From positions 124,001 through 188,000 of the forward strand of contig MKWP01000002.1 of the NCBI GenBank assembly GCA_001899805.1: DNA of 64,000 nt, given 5' to 3'. This DNA is from Lysobacterales bacterium 66-474. GTDB lineage: Bacteria > Pseudomonadota > Gammaproteobacteria > Xanthomonadales > Rhodanobacteraceae. Positions 53,201 through 61,368 of this stretch are shown piece after piece. The notes beneath the pieces were generated by a model. That model saw only the letters and a list, made by a program, of their open reading frames with translations, was not told the origin of the DNA and did not search any database. Positions within the stretch are counted from its first letter, which is position 1, and every line of letters starts with the position of its first letter. The position numbers and the translations under genes are program-made.

Positions 53201-53946
53201 GCGTGCCCGGTATCCAGCGCAAGCGATGCCTCGAGCTTGAGGCGCACGGGCGCGCTCAGCGCGGCATCCAACCGCGCCGTCTTGCCGTCGGATTGCGAGG
53301 TGATGTCGCCGGTGTAGCGCGTGCCGTCCTGCGTCCAGTCGATGCTGGCCTTGCCGCGGCCGGGATAGCCGCGCGCGATGGCCAGGGTGCCCTCGAGGTC
53401 GGCGCTGCCGGCCGGGGCGCGCAGCACGAGCTGGCGGACCACGAGCCTGCTGCGGCTCCACAGTGCGGCGATCGCGAGGCTGTCGGCAGCGAAGGCCGGC
53501 TTGCCGTTCTGGCTGACGGTGATCCGGGCCAGTCGCACGTCGTCCAGTGCCAGCGTCAGCGGTGGTTGCAACGAGAAACTGCCCGATGGCTGCGGGGATT
53601 TCGACGGGACGATGTTCAACGCGATGCCGTCGATGCGCGCCTTGCGCACGTGCAGCCGGCGCCCCAGCAACGACCAGGGCTGCAGGTCCAGGACCGCGTG
53701 CTCGACTTGCAACGTGGTGCCGTCGGCATCGCGGTAGCGCAGCCCGGTGAGCGTGGTCTCGCCGGCCAGCGTGCCGCTCGCGCTCGCGTAGGCGAACTGC
53801 CCGTGCATCATCGCGACGCCGCGGTCCAGCGCGAAGCGCAACCCGGACGGCGTGTACAACAACCACGCGAGTGCCATCGCGGCCAGCACCAGCAGCGCGA
53901 CGATCGCGGTGCCGATGCCGAGCAGCCATTTGCGCGCGCGTGTCAT
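50212..53946 (-). CDS. tamB: Translocation and assembly module TamB
   Basis: 1244 residues. Inner-membrane anchor at about 7-30 (GIGTAIVALLVLAAMALAWLL), then a very long beta-rich periplasmic groove that bridges the envelope, and the C-terminal DUF490/TamB domain (about 900-1244) ending GNRASFNYKIEK. It works with TamA in inserting certain outer-membrane proteins and is implicated in phospholipid transport. ATG 53946 is chosen because the membrane anchor begins directly after MTRARKWLL. It lies 141 bp after tamA. Confidence 0.95.
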   Translation of the reverse strand: MTRARKWLLGIGTAIVALLVLAAMALAWLLYTPSGLRFALDRGVAMMHGQFAYASASGTLAGETTLTGLRYRDADGTTLQVEHAVLDLQPWSLLGRRLHVRKARIDGIALNIVPSKSPQPSGSFSLQPPLTLALDDVRLARITVSQNGKPAFAADSLAIAALWSRSRLVVRQLVLRAPAGSADLEGTLAIARGYPGRGKASIDWTQDGTRYTGDITSQSDGKTARLDAALSAPVRLKLEASLALDTGHAWTLALDAPAFDAKALPILPAALETLALDVHGSGNASGGKLEGSITANGHVALIDPAQFAWDGKTLRLDPLRLRSPAMPGVASASGAVHLDAKPVSATLDVDWRDVQLPADLVGQPLDTHGEAHFVGNAEQFALKGALAIGPPGRLANLDIDLAGTPQAIQLNTLKLVQKDGGLDARGSIGLQPRVSWKLDAVARKLDPGAFLAGWDGALDFTLASEGQLTPQGPVATLKLDKAAGTLRGRSVAGSKADLRTAPDNLFAGSLLLVAGQSRIQAQGSGGKRTDATIELDIASLGDWLPDAAGKLRGRFTARGAWPQLAIAGTLDGDALNVGARRIDKLRLTASIPDASKPGGDLAVTLEGVHASGLDFDNVNVEGHGNAASHHVRITASGKPLGFVMALQGSWQAASKQWTGTLNDVELAPQGMPAWRQLQASSITWQDGKASMSPLCLGADASRLCLSGARDARGTLTANYDLQHLPLQLLADLASGADPLQASGDISGSGQLTIAANGALEGRATLAAGAGRVAFASNADQPLLAWSSITLDASAAGSDQHATLHGALADGGHLDGVVDVRGSARALGGNIDVDLRSLAFLGALSTEIANVQGSLTGSLQLAGTLAAPQFQGRIQTHGFAAELPRAGLKLHDGQFAISGDPQGHLAIAGQIASGTGVLHVDGSTGLAADAPLTLGIKGDNVLVADIPAARVVASPHLLVTRANGVFALTGSVAIPSAKVEAEKLPGQGPAQASPDIVIVDAPPAAPVAPLAMNADIEVKLGDDVKMHGYGLDGSVHGQLAVQVRPTQTATGRGEIRVAGKYEAYGQNLNIERGRLLFAGTPLDNPGLDIRAVRQIRSQDITVGLSVRGTAQRPVLTVFSDPAMEQAEALSYLVTGRPLNALKSGEGDTLNTAAQALGGLAGDRLAKSIGSRLGLDAGVSSSEALGGSAFTAGKYLSPRLFLSYGVGLFTPGQVITLRYTLNRFLQFEAENATTGNRASFNYKIEK

Positions 53947-54087
53947 GTGAGTGGTCTGCAAAGCGTCATGAGCGAAGACAGATTGCGTGACGCCGGAGCG
54001 CAGCAAGCGGAGCGTACACGCCAGTACGTGAGCATTGCGAGCACCGCCGGCGCGCAAGATGTCGAGCGCAATAGCTTTGCAGGCTAC

Positions 54088-55854
54088 TCACAGGTCGGGT
54101 CCGATCACGATATGCAACTGTGCACCGTGGTAGTACGGATTGTTGATCGGCACGCCGATATCGACCCGCACCATCCCGACCGGCGAGCGCCAGCGCAGGC
54201 CGAGGCCGGCGCCGGTGCGCGCGTGGAAATCGGTGCCGTCGAACGCGTCGCCGGAATCCACGAACGCGGCGATGCCCCAGTCGCGGGTGAAGTAATGCTC
54301 GACGGTCGCGCTGCCGACCAGAAGTCGTTTCCCGCCGACCACGAGGCCGTAACTGTTGCGCGGTCCGATCGCCTGGTAGGCGTAGCCGCGGATCGAACGG
54401 TCGCCGCCGGCGAAGAAGCGCAGTTGCGGCGGCAGCTTGCTGAAATCCTCGACGCCGGTGATGCCGGCGTTGCCGCGCAGGATCAGGCGGTCGCGGGATC
54501 CCAGCGCATGGATCCAGGTGACGTCGGCGAGCGCCTGCGCGAAACGCGTGTCGATGCCGGGACCGGCGCGCGCGACCAGGTTCACCGACCAGCCCTTGCG
54601 CACGAACAGCGGGTTGTCGGCGACTTTCCTGGTCAGGCCGATTTCGGGGTAGACCAGCGTGCTGCGGCCGCGTTCGATGCCCGGAATGTTCACGTCGCTG
54701 CGCGAGTTGCCCACGGTGAAGGTGCCCGAGAGCAGGTGTACGCCGATGGTGCGCACGAAGCCTTGCCAGTCGCGGGTTTCGTTGGCGGCGATCGAGAACG
54801 TGCGCGATTTCGAGGTCCTGGTATTTTCGTCGCGATAGCCGATGCCGAGGTTGAAACTGGCGTGGTCGTGGCCGGGCCGCGGAATGCCGTACACGACCTG
54901 CGCGGTCTTGAGTCGCTGCGCGATCAGGACCTGGTTGTCGAGCGTGTGGCCGCGACTGTTGATCCAGCGGCGCCGGATGCCCGCGCGCACGCCGGGGCCG
55001 GTATCGGTGCCGACGAACACGCCGGCGCTGTACACCGTGCGCTTGGCCGGCGCCACTTCCACCTTGACCGGCACCATATGGTCCCTGGCCTTCGAAACTT
55101 CCGGCTCGACGTCGACGATCGAGAAGTAATCCGCATCGTTCAGCGCTTGCTGCAGTTCGAGCAGGCTCGATTGCGAATACCAGTCGCCGGATTTCCACGG
55201 CACGTAACGCTGCAGGAAGCCCGGGCGGAACTGCGAGCCTTCGAACGCCACCTCGCCGAGCTTGTAGCGTTCGCCGACGTCGTAATGCAGGTGGATGTCC
55301 GCGCGATTGTCGGCGCGCGTCACCTCGACCTTGCGTTGCGTCGCCCTGGCGTCGAGCCAGCCGGTTTCCAGCAGCGCGCTCGCGATCGCCGTCTTGGACG
55401 CCTCGTAGGTCGTGTCGTCCATCGGCTCGCCGACGCGCGGATGGAACGCGCGCACGGCGATATCCACCGGGCGCAGTTCCCGCGCGACATCCGGTACCCG
55501 GATGTCGAGGGTCGCGACCCTGGTGGCCGGACCCGGGACGACTTTCAGGCGCAGCGTCCATTCGCCGCCCTGTTGCGAGAGGTCGCTGTCGACCTGCGCG
55601 TTGTAGTAGCCATACGGTTGCAGCGCCGCCGCGGCCTGCTTGCCGGCATCATTCGCGAGCACGCGCGCCTGCGTGGCGCTGACGTCCTTGCGATTGGCGT
55701 ACTGGCTGGCGCTGAGCTGCGCCTCGACGGCAGCGGCGAGATCCTTGTCGACGCCGCTCACGACCACCTTCAGGGTGTCGGCGCGTGCGCCTTGGACGCA
55801 GGCGAGCGCAAGCAGCGCGAGTGCAGCGAGGGCGCCCGCGCGCGCCGGCGTCAT
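54088..55854 (-). CDS. tamA: Translocation and assembly module TamA
   Basis: 588 residues, Omp85 superfamily outer-membrane protein. The signal peptide ends near VQGARA (about 25). Three POTRA-like domains follow (about 27-260). The 16-strand barrel carries the Omp85 lid motif FFAGGDRSIRGYAYQAIGP and ends with GAQLHIVIGPDL. ATG 55854 is chosen; a GTG three codons upstream is possible. It is the first gene of the tamA-tamB unit and lies behind a repeat-rich leader. Confidence 0.95.
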   Translation of the reverse strand: MTPARAGALAALALLALACVQGARADTLKVVVSGVDKDLAAAVEAQLSASQYANRKDVSATQARVLANDAGKQAAAALQPYGYYNAQVDSDLSQQGGEWTLRLKVVPGPATRVATLDIRVPDVARELRPVDIAVRAFHPRVGEPMDDTTYEASKTAIASALLETGWLDARATQRKVEVTRADNRADIHLHYDVGERYKLGEVAFEGSQFRPGFLQRYVPWKSGDWYSQSSLLELQQALNDADYFSIVDVEPEVSKARDHMVPVKVEVAPAKRTVYSAGVFVGTDTGPGVRAGIRRRWINSRGHTLDNQVLIAQRLKTAQVVYGIPRPGHDHASFNLGIGYRDENTRTSKSRTFSIAANETRDWQGFVRTIGVHLLSGTFTVGNSRSDVNIPGIERGRSTLVYPEIGLTRKVADNPLFVRKGWSVNLVARAGPGIDTRFAQALADVTWIHALGSRDRLILRGNAGITGVEDFSKLPPQLRFFAGGDRSIRGYAYQAIGPRNSYGLVVGGKRLLVGSATVEHYFTRDWGIAAFVDSGDAFDGTDFHARTGAGLGLRWRSPVGMVRVDIGVPINNPYYHGAQLHIVIGPDL

Positions 55855-55893
55855 GGCGCGCACCGGCGGTGCGCCGTCTCGATGCGCGAGCAG

Positions 55894-55982
55894 GCCGTCA
55901 TCCCGGCACAAGCCGGGACCCGGCTTTCGCCGTCATTCCGGGGCGACCCGAAGGGTCGAACCTGGACTCCGGCTTTCCCGGG
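55894..55982. repeat. Family-2 palindromic repeat upstream of tamA
   Basis: Hairpins CCCGGC-ACAA-GCCGGG (55902-55917) and GACCC-GAA-GGGTC (55945-55957), with CCGTCATCCCGGC at one end. The same family is inserted in murL (20932-20985). Confidence 0.7.
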
Positions 55983-56059
55983 CTCGCAACGCTCGTATCG
56001 GATTCCGCTCACCTCGGCGGCGGGTTCCGCTTCGATGTCGGCCATCCATGGCCTCGCAT

Positions 56060-56150
56060 GTAGGTTGGGCTGACCCCGGACTTGATCCGGGGGAAGCCCA
56101 ACGAGGAGCCAGAGACAACGTTGGGCTTCACGTTGCTCAGCCCAACCTAC
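56060..56150. repeat. Cloverleaf-like palindromic element
   Basis: Outer arms GTAGGTTGGGCTGA (56060-56073) and TCAGCCCAACCTAC (56137-56150) are perfect. Inside are CCCCGGA-CTTGA-TCCGGGG and GAAGCCCAACG / CGTTGGGCTTC (56093-56103, 56119-56129). The flanks to 56308 hold no gene. Confidence 0.85.
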
Positions 56151-56308
56151 GGAACTGCGCGCAGGATGCGCGCGGAAAAAGACAGGGATGTCATTTCGTC
56201 CGTACAGCGTGCGATCGGTGGACGCAAATCGCCCCGCGACGTGTTGCGCGCATCGCGCCAAAATCCCTGTGCGTGTGCGTCGCGTGTGCACGTCGATCCC
56301 TTTACGCG

Positions 56309-58972
56309 TCAGGTGGCGGCGGTGCGTGCCTCGATCGGCTCGAGGCGCGCCGATTCCTTCTCGGAAACCGTGGGCGGCGTGGCGGTTGCCTCGACGGGAT
56401 GGTCATGTGAATAGTGTGCCACGAGGGCGCCGACCAATGCGGAAAGGTAGGGGATCGCCTGCGCGCCCAGGATCACCATCCACAACTGGCCTTCGACGTA
56501 GCGCGAGCCGAAGTTGATGCCCATGCCGACGATCGCCAGCACCAGCGCGATCGACATCAGCAGTTCCTCGCGCACGGGTCCCAGCGCGCCGGCGGCGCCG
56601 CCCGACAACCTGCGGCTTTTCGCGGTGCGCACGAACGCGGTCTTCTGCTTGATCAGGCCCATCCAGATGCCGCGCGCGATCGCGTGTGACAGGCCCATGC
56701 TGGCGATCGACGCCATCAGGGTGTCGCGCCAACTGCACGGCACGCGCGCGCGGTACAGCACGATGCCGAACACGGCCTTGGCGAAGAAGAATCCCAGCAC
56801 CGGGATCAGGAACAGCCGCATCGGCAGGCTGAAGATCGTGGGCGCCAGCAGCATGCCCGCGGTCCAGCCCAGCGCCATCAGGGTGAACACCATGTGCAGC
56901 GCGTCCGCGAACCACGAGAACCAGCCGGTGAGGAAGTGGAAGCGCTGGCCGGCCGAGAGCGGCCCCTTGTGCACCATCCAGTTCCAGCGGCCCTTCAATA
57001 TCTGCATCGCACCGAACGCCCAGCGGTAGCGCTGGCTCTTGTAGGCGCGGAAGTCGGCGGGCGTGAGGCCCTTGCCCATCAGTTCGTCGACGTACACGGT
57101 CTCGTAGCCGGCGTGCATCAGGCGCAAGCCCAGTTCGGCGTCTTCGCAGATCGTCCACTCCGACCAGCCGCCGGTGCCTTCCAGCGCCACGCGCCGCACC
57201 ATGGTCATGGTACCGTGCTGGATGATCGCGTTGCGTTCGTTGCGGTGGTGCATGCCGATCCGGAAGAAGCCGTCGAACTCCCAGTTGGTCATGCGCCGGA
57301 ACGCGTTGCCCGCGTAATCGCGGTGCGCCTGCGGGCACTGCACCACCGCGACGTTGCGGTCATGGAAGTAGCCGGTCAGCGCGGACAGCCAGTCTTTCCG
57401 CACCACGTAGTCGGCATCGACCACCGCGATGATGTCGGCGCGCGGGTCGGTCTGCTTCAGTCCGTAGTTGAGCGCGCCGGCCTTGAAGCCCGGCCACGGG
57501 TCGAGGTGGAAGAAACGGAAGCGCTCGCCCAGTTCCGCGCAGCGTTGCTCGACCGGTTTCCAGACTTCCTCGCGCTTGGTGTTGTTGTCGATCACCAGCA
57601 CTTCGAAATGGGCGTAGTCGAGTTCCGCCAGCGAATCCAGCGTCGCGATCACCATGTCCGGCGGTTCGTTGTAGCAGGCGAGGTGGATCGAGACGAACGG
57701 CTGTTCGCCGGGCGGGTCGGGTTCCAGCAGCCCGAAGTGGCGCAACCATTTCCTGCGCCACAGCACTTCGACGAATTCGAAACCGTTGATCAGCAGGATC
57801 GCCAGGATCGCCAACTGCGCCGGGAACAGCACGATCAGCATCGCCCAGTCCACCACGTCCAGGTAGAACTGGAACGGCACCGTCGCCGACCACACGACCA
57901 ACGCGGCGGCGAGCTGGATCAACACGAGGTACACGAAACGCCCGGTCAGCTTGAAACGCGCGAAGCGCCACGCGAACCAGACCATCGGGATCAGCGCCAG
58001 CAATCCGGATGCCAGTGCCTTCCACGGCCAGGTCGAGTCCTCCAGCACAGGGCCGGTCATCGGGAACTTCAGTTGGCGCGCGGAGTTGTACACGCCCCAG
58101 TACGCGCCGGTGCGGCCCTCGCCCAGTCCTTCCTTCCACGGCTGGTCGATGGCTTCCATGATGTAGTAGTCGAGGCGCCGCTCGCGCGCGACGGTGAACC
58201 AGTCGCGCAGGAAGATCGCCTCGTTGGCGGTGGACGGCTTGGCATAGCCGAAACGGTCGCCGTTGGACGGCCAGCCGATCTCTCCGATCACGATGTGCTT
58301 GCCGGGGAACAGTTGCTGCAGGTGCTCGTAGCGCGTCAGCGCGTCGCCGATCGCGTCCTTGCGCGGCACCTTCTCCCAGTACGGCAGCAGGTGCACGGTG
58401 ATGAAATCGACGTGCTGCGCGAGTTCCGGGTATTTCTCCCAGATGTGCCACGGCTCGGCGGTGGACACCGGCTGGCGCACCGCGGCGCGCACGCGGTCGA
58501 GGTAGGCCATCAATTTCTCGGGCGACATGTTGTCGTCCAGCAGCACCTCGTTGCCGACCTCGACGCGCTTGATGTCGGGCCAGCGCCGCGCCTGCGCGAT
58601 CAGCGCCTCGATTTCCTTCTCGTTGTTGTCGGTGCGGCGATCCAGCCATGCGCCCGCCATCACGTCGAGGTGGTACTTCATCGCGAGGCGCGGGATCTCG
58701 GGATACTGCAGCACCGAATACACGCGCACGCGGCGGGTGTGCTTGGCCATCAGCGCAAGGTCGGCGCTGACCTCGGCGTCGGTCGGGAAGTTGCCGGCGA
58801 GCGGACTCTGGTAGCGCTGGAACGGGCTGTAGGCGAAGCCGGCGACCTGGCCATCCCACGGCACCACGTTGGTCGGCCGGTCGGCCACGGCCCACAGCGC
58901 GAAATTCAGCGCCGCCACCAGCAGCGCCAGCAGCAATGCCGAAACGAAGGCGCCCGTCCGCCGCGGGGGCAT
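56309..58972 (-). CDS. GH17-GT2 fusion, beta-1,3-glucan synthase-like (NdvB-type)
   Basis: About 887 residues. After an N-terminal membrane helix (8-28) comes a glycoside hydrolase 17-like domain (40-300) with likely acid/base Glu142 (VGNEVL) and nucleophile Glu231 (IGEIGWPS). Two or three membrane helices follow, then a family-2 glycosyltransferase (425-690) with DAD 519-521, EDAE 610-613 and QRYRW 647-651, and several C-terminal helices. Such fusions make periplasmic cyclic or linear beta-glucans (NdvB of Pseudomonas, NdvB/NdvC of Bradyrhizobium). ATG 58972 directly precedes the first helix; upstream ATGs 59071 and 59083 are possible. It diverges from hutG. Confidence 0.87.
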   Translation of the reverse strand: MPPRRTGAFVSALLLALLVAALNFALWAVADRPTNVVPWDGQVAGFAYSPFQRYQSPLAGNFPTDAEVSADLALMAKHTRRVRVYSVLQYPEIPRLAMKYHLDVMAGAWLDRRTDNNEKEIEALIAQARRWPDIKRVEVGNEVLLDDNMSPEKLMAYLDRVRAAVRQPVSTAEPWHIWEKYPELAQHVDFITVHLLPYWEKVPRKDAIGDALTRYEHLQQLFPGKHIVIGEIGWPSNGDRFGYAKPSTANEAIFLRDWFTVARERRLDYYIMEAIDQPWKEGLGEGRTGAYWGVYNSARQLKFPMTGPVLEDSTWPWKALASGLLALIPMVWFAWRFARFKLTGRFVYLVLIQLAAALVVWSATVPFQFYLDVVDWAMLIVLFPAQLAILAILLINGFEFVEVLWRRKWLRHFGLLEPDPPGEQPFVSIHLACYNEPPDMVIATLDSLAELDYAHFEVLVIDNNTKREEVWKPVEQRCAELGERFRFFHLDPWPGFKAGALNYGLKQTDPRADIIAVVDADYVVRKDWLSALTGYFHDRNVAVVQCPQAHRDYAGNAFRRMTNWEFDGFFRIGMHHRNERNAIIQHGTMTMVRRVALEGTGGWSEWTICEDAELGLRLMHAGYETVYVDELMGKGLTPADFRAYKSQRYRWAFGAMQILKGRWNWMVHKGPLSAGQRFHFLTGWFSWFADALHMVFTLMALGWTAGMLLAPTIFSLPMRLFLIPVLGFFFAKAVFGIVLYRARVPCSWRDTLMASIASMGLSHAIARGIWMGLIKQKTAFVRTAKSRRLSGGAAGALGPVREELLMSIALVLAIVGMGINFGSRYVEGQLWMVILGAQAIPYLSALVGALVAHYSHDHPVEATATPPTVSEKESARLEPIEARTAAT

Positions 58973-59177
58973 GTCGATGGCGAGTCGCTGGTTCAAGGAT
59001 CGTCCGATGGCCGTGCAAACCGCGTAGGGTAAGGGAATCGGCCTGAAGATTTTGCAAATTTGGGTGTCCATGCGATCGCCCATGGTCGCAGGCCCTTTGA
59101 AGCGACCGCTGACCCCGTCCGACTCGGCGAGGCCGCTTCCTTCGGGCGGGCGTGGATCGCGCGGGTAGAATGCCGCG

Positions 59178-59981
59178 ATGGCGGATTTCACGCTCCACGA
59201 GGGAACGGCCCCCCTGCTGGTCAGCTTGCCGCACGACGGCACCGCATTGCCGGATGCGTTGGCGGCCCGCATCACGCCTGCCGGCAAACGGGTACCGGAT
59301 ACCGACTGGCACGTGGGCCAGCTATACGCGTTCGCGCGGGAACTGGGCGCGTCGGTGGTCACGCCGCGCTGGTCGCGTTACGTCGCGGACCTGAACCGCG
59401 ATCCGCAAGGCCACGCGCTGTATCCCGGCCGCAGCGAAACCGCGCTGGTGCCGGTGACGACCTTCGCCGGCGAACCAATCTACGCCGCAGGCAGCGAACC
59501 GGGCGCCAGGGAAATCGCGCTGCGCAGGGAAATGTACTGGCAGCCTTACCACGACGCGTTGGCGGGCGAACTGGCTCGGATGCGCGAACGGCATGCGCGC
59601 GTGGTGTTGTGGGACGGGCATTCGATCCGGAGCCGCGTCCCGATGTTCTTCGACGGGCAGTTGCCGGATTTCAACCTCGGCACCGCCGCCGGTGCGAGTT
59701 GCTCACGCGGGTTGCAGGACGCGCTTGCCGCGGTACTGCGCGAACACGCCGATGGCGGCGAGGGGCGTTACAGCCATGTCGTCAACGGCCGCTTCAAGGG
59801 CGGCCATATCACCCGTCATTACGGGCGCCCTGAAACCGGGATCGAGGCAGTACAACTGGAGCTGGCCCAATACACCTACATGGACGAGGACAGTTTCGAG
59901 TACCAGCCGGGGCGTGCCGTGCCGGTGCAGGACGTCATTCGCGCGCTGTTGCACACCTGCCTGGATTACGCCAGGGGTTGA
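59178..59981 (+). CDS. hutG: N-formylglutamate deformylase
   Basis: 267 residues, N-formylglutamate amidohydrolase family, releasing glutamate and formate in histidine breakdown. Motifs: LVSLPHDGTALPDAL, TDWHVGQLYAFARELGAS, VADLNRDPQG, VLWDGHSIRSRVPMFFDG and GHITRHYG, with the His/Asp/Glu metal ligands. No other hut gene is in the window, so it is either a stand-alone copy or acts on another formyl-amino acid. ATG 59178 is close to the divergent glucan synthase. Its last 16 bp overlap the converging membrane-protein gene. Confidence 0.9.
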   Translation: MADFTLHEGTAPLLVSLPHDGTALPDALAARITPAGKRVPDTDWHVGQLYAFARELGASVVTPRWSRYVADLNRDPQGHALYPGRSETALVPVTTFAGEPIYAAGSEPGAREIALRREMYWQPYHDALAGELARMRERHARVVLWDGHSIRSRVPMFFDGQLPDFNLGTAAGASCSRGLQDALAAVLREHADGGEGRYSHVVNGRFKGGHITRHYGRPETGIEAVQLELAQYTYMDEDSFEYQPGRAVPVQDVIRALLHTCLDYARG

Positions 59982-60397
59982 TCCGCTCGCGACGCGGCAT
60001 GCCTCCCGGCCGGCGCGAAGCCGAGCAGGCCCGAGAGAACCAGTGCCAGCGTGCCCAGCACCACGAACACGCTCCAGAACGGTTCGCGCATGTCGATGAG
60101 CGAGAGCACGCCGACCAGCAGGTAGAAAGCTCCGACGAGGCCGGACGCGAAAAGCGCGCCCTTTTCGCCGCGCATGGCTTTCCATGCGCTCCAGATCACC
60201 AGCGCGCCGAACACCAGCATGCAGCCGCCGCAGAAATACCACACCAGGTAGATCAGCTTGTCGGTGTGCACATCGATCGGCAGCGAGGCGAGGCCGGCAT
60301 CGAGCGCCCTGCGGCCCATGAAGCTGTGGCCGAATGCGCCGAGGCCGATCAACAGCCCGGTCAGGGCCAGCAACGTCGAGGCGATTTTGCGAAGCAT
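59966..60397 (-). CDS. Hypothetical four-helix membrane protein
   Basis: 143 residues, four hydrophobic helices (about 5-23, 45-68, 77-97, 106-127). FGHSFMGRRALDAGLASLPID lies between the first two. No family named with confidence. ATG 60397 has AAGGAG 7 nt upstream, a strong site. It runs convergently into hutG with a 16-bp overlap of coding ends. It lies 50 bp downstream of the SRPBCC gene on the same strand and may be co-transcribed. Confidence 0.75.
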   Translation of the reverse strand: MLRKIASTLLALTGLLIGLGAFGHSFMGRRALDAGLASLPIDVHTDKLIYLVWYFCGGCMLVFGALVIWSAWKAMRGEKGALFASGLVGAFYLLVGVLSLIDMREPFWSVFVVLGTLALVLSGLLGFAPAGRHAASRADQPLA

Positions 60398-60447
60398 GGA
60401 TGTTCTCCTTCGAAAAGTGTCGGCAACCCCGTTGCCGCGCGGCACGT

Positions 60448-60921
60448 TCAGGCGGCCTTCGCCATGTCGGCGTACGCAGCCAGCAACTTGGCCCAGCCGA
60501 TCTCGACGCTGTCGCGGATCTTGCGGCCCGCTTCACCGTGGCGATCGAAGTGGCGGTGTTCGAATTCCACGCGCGTGCGCGTGGATGTTTCCGCGATGAA
60601 ACGCACTTCATATTCACTGGCATGCGCGGGATCCGGATCGAATTGCCAGTCGCCGCCGATCTGCCAGGCGACCACCAGCCGCGAGGGTGGTTCCCACGCC
60701 AGCACGCGGCCCCAATCGCATTCCGCGCCGTGGATGCCGCGCTCGTACACGCGCCCGCCCTCGCGCGGCTCCATCACGGCTTCCCGCATGGGTTCCTTGC
60801 CGATGTGGTGATCGCGAAACCACCAGCTGTCGAGACCGCGCGTGAACACCTCGAAGGCGTGTTCGCGGGGCGCGTCCACGACGATCACGTGGCGAACGGG
60901 TGGAACGGCGACGACGTTCAT
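60448..60921 (-). CDS. SRPBCC (AHSA1-like) domain protein
   Basis: 157 residues of the START/AHSA1 fold: VIVVDAPREHAFEVFTRGLDSWW at the start, EGGRVYERGIHGAECDWGRVLAWEPPSRLVV in the middle, RVEFEHRHFDRHGEAG and IRDSVEIGWAKLLAAYADM at the end. These bind hydrophobic ligands or act as co-chaperone-like proteins; the specific ligand is unknown. ATG 60921 overlaps the arsR stop (ATGA). The ArsR-SRPBCC pair is a common two-gene operon. Confidence 0.9.
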   Translation of the reverse strand: MNVVAVPPVRHVIVVDAPREHAFEVFTRGLDSWWFRDHHIGKEPMREAVMEPREGGRVYERGIHGAECDWGRVLAWEPPSRLVVAWQIGGDWQFDPDPAHASEYEVRFIAETSTRTRVEFEHRHFDRHGEAGRKIRDSVEIGWAKLLAAYADMAKAA

Positions 60922-61241
60922 CGGGACTTCTCCTTCAGGGATTTTTCCGCGGCTTGTTTGAACGCCAGCAGGGACTCCTGCCAGAACCGGTCGAAGTAGT
61001 CGCGCAGGCCGGCCACACCGTCGGCGTCGATCCGGTAGATCTGGCGGTTGGCGGCGCGCTGGCTGGTCACGAGACCGACGGTCTTGAGGATCTTGAGATG
61101 CTGCGACACGGCCGAGCGGGTGACGGGCAATCCACGGGCGATCTCGCCGACCGGCAGCGGACCGCGTTCAAGGCGTTCGAAGATCGCCATGCGGGTGGGA
61201 TCGCCCAGCGCCTGCACGCGAAGTCTAAGGTTAGTTTTCAC
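60918..61241 (-). CDS. ArsR-family transcriptional repressor
   Basis: 107 residues, winged helix: VQALGDPTRMAIFERLERG, PVGEIARGLPVTRSAVSQHL, KILKTVGLVTSQRAANRQIYRID. The usual metal-binding Cys motif is absent, so it probably senses something else or is controlled through its SRPBCC partner. GTG 61241 is the start; it lies within the operator palindromes, which points to tight self-repression and a very short or absent leader. Confidence 0.92.
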   Translation of the reverse strand: MKTNLRLRVQALGDPTRMAIFERLERGPLPVGEIARGLPVTRSAVSQHLKILKTVGLVTSQRAANRQIYRIDADGVAGLRDYFDRFWQESLLAFKQAAEKSLKEKSR

Positions 61242-61260
61242 TAACGGTTAGTTTATGCTA
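61231..61260. promoter_or_regulatory. ArsR operator overlapping its start codon
   Basis: Overlapping palindromes built from TTAGT/ACTAA: TTAGT-TTTC-ACTAA (61231-61244) and ACTAAC-G-GTTAGT (61240-61252), then a further CTAA at 61258. They overlap the GTG start (61239-61241). Confidence 0.65.
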
Positions 61261-61368
61261 ATATTCGAACCCGTCAAGTCCGTCGACCGGGGATCGGCGG
61301 CGCCGGAACCAGGGCAGTCCTTGGCCGGCCGGTGGTCAGACCGCGAAGGGGTCATGCCAACCAGTGGA

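Noticed and set aside
49129-56073. Very long open frame (2314 codons) opposite tamB and tamA
   Set aside because: Runs antisense across several well-supported genes, crosses gene borders and has no recognisable domain; a codon-bias artefact.
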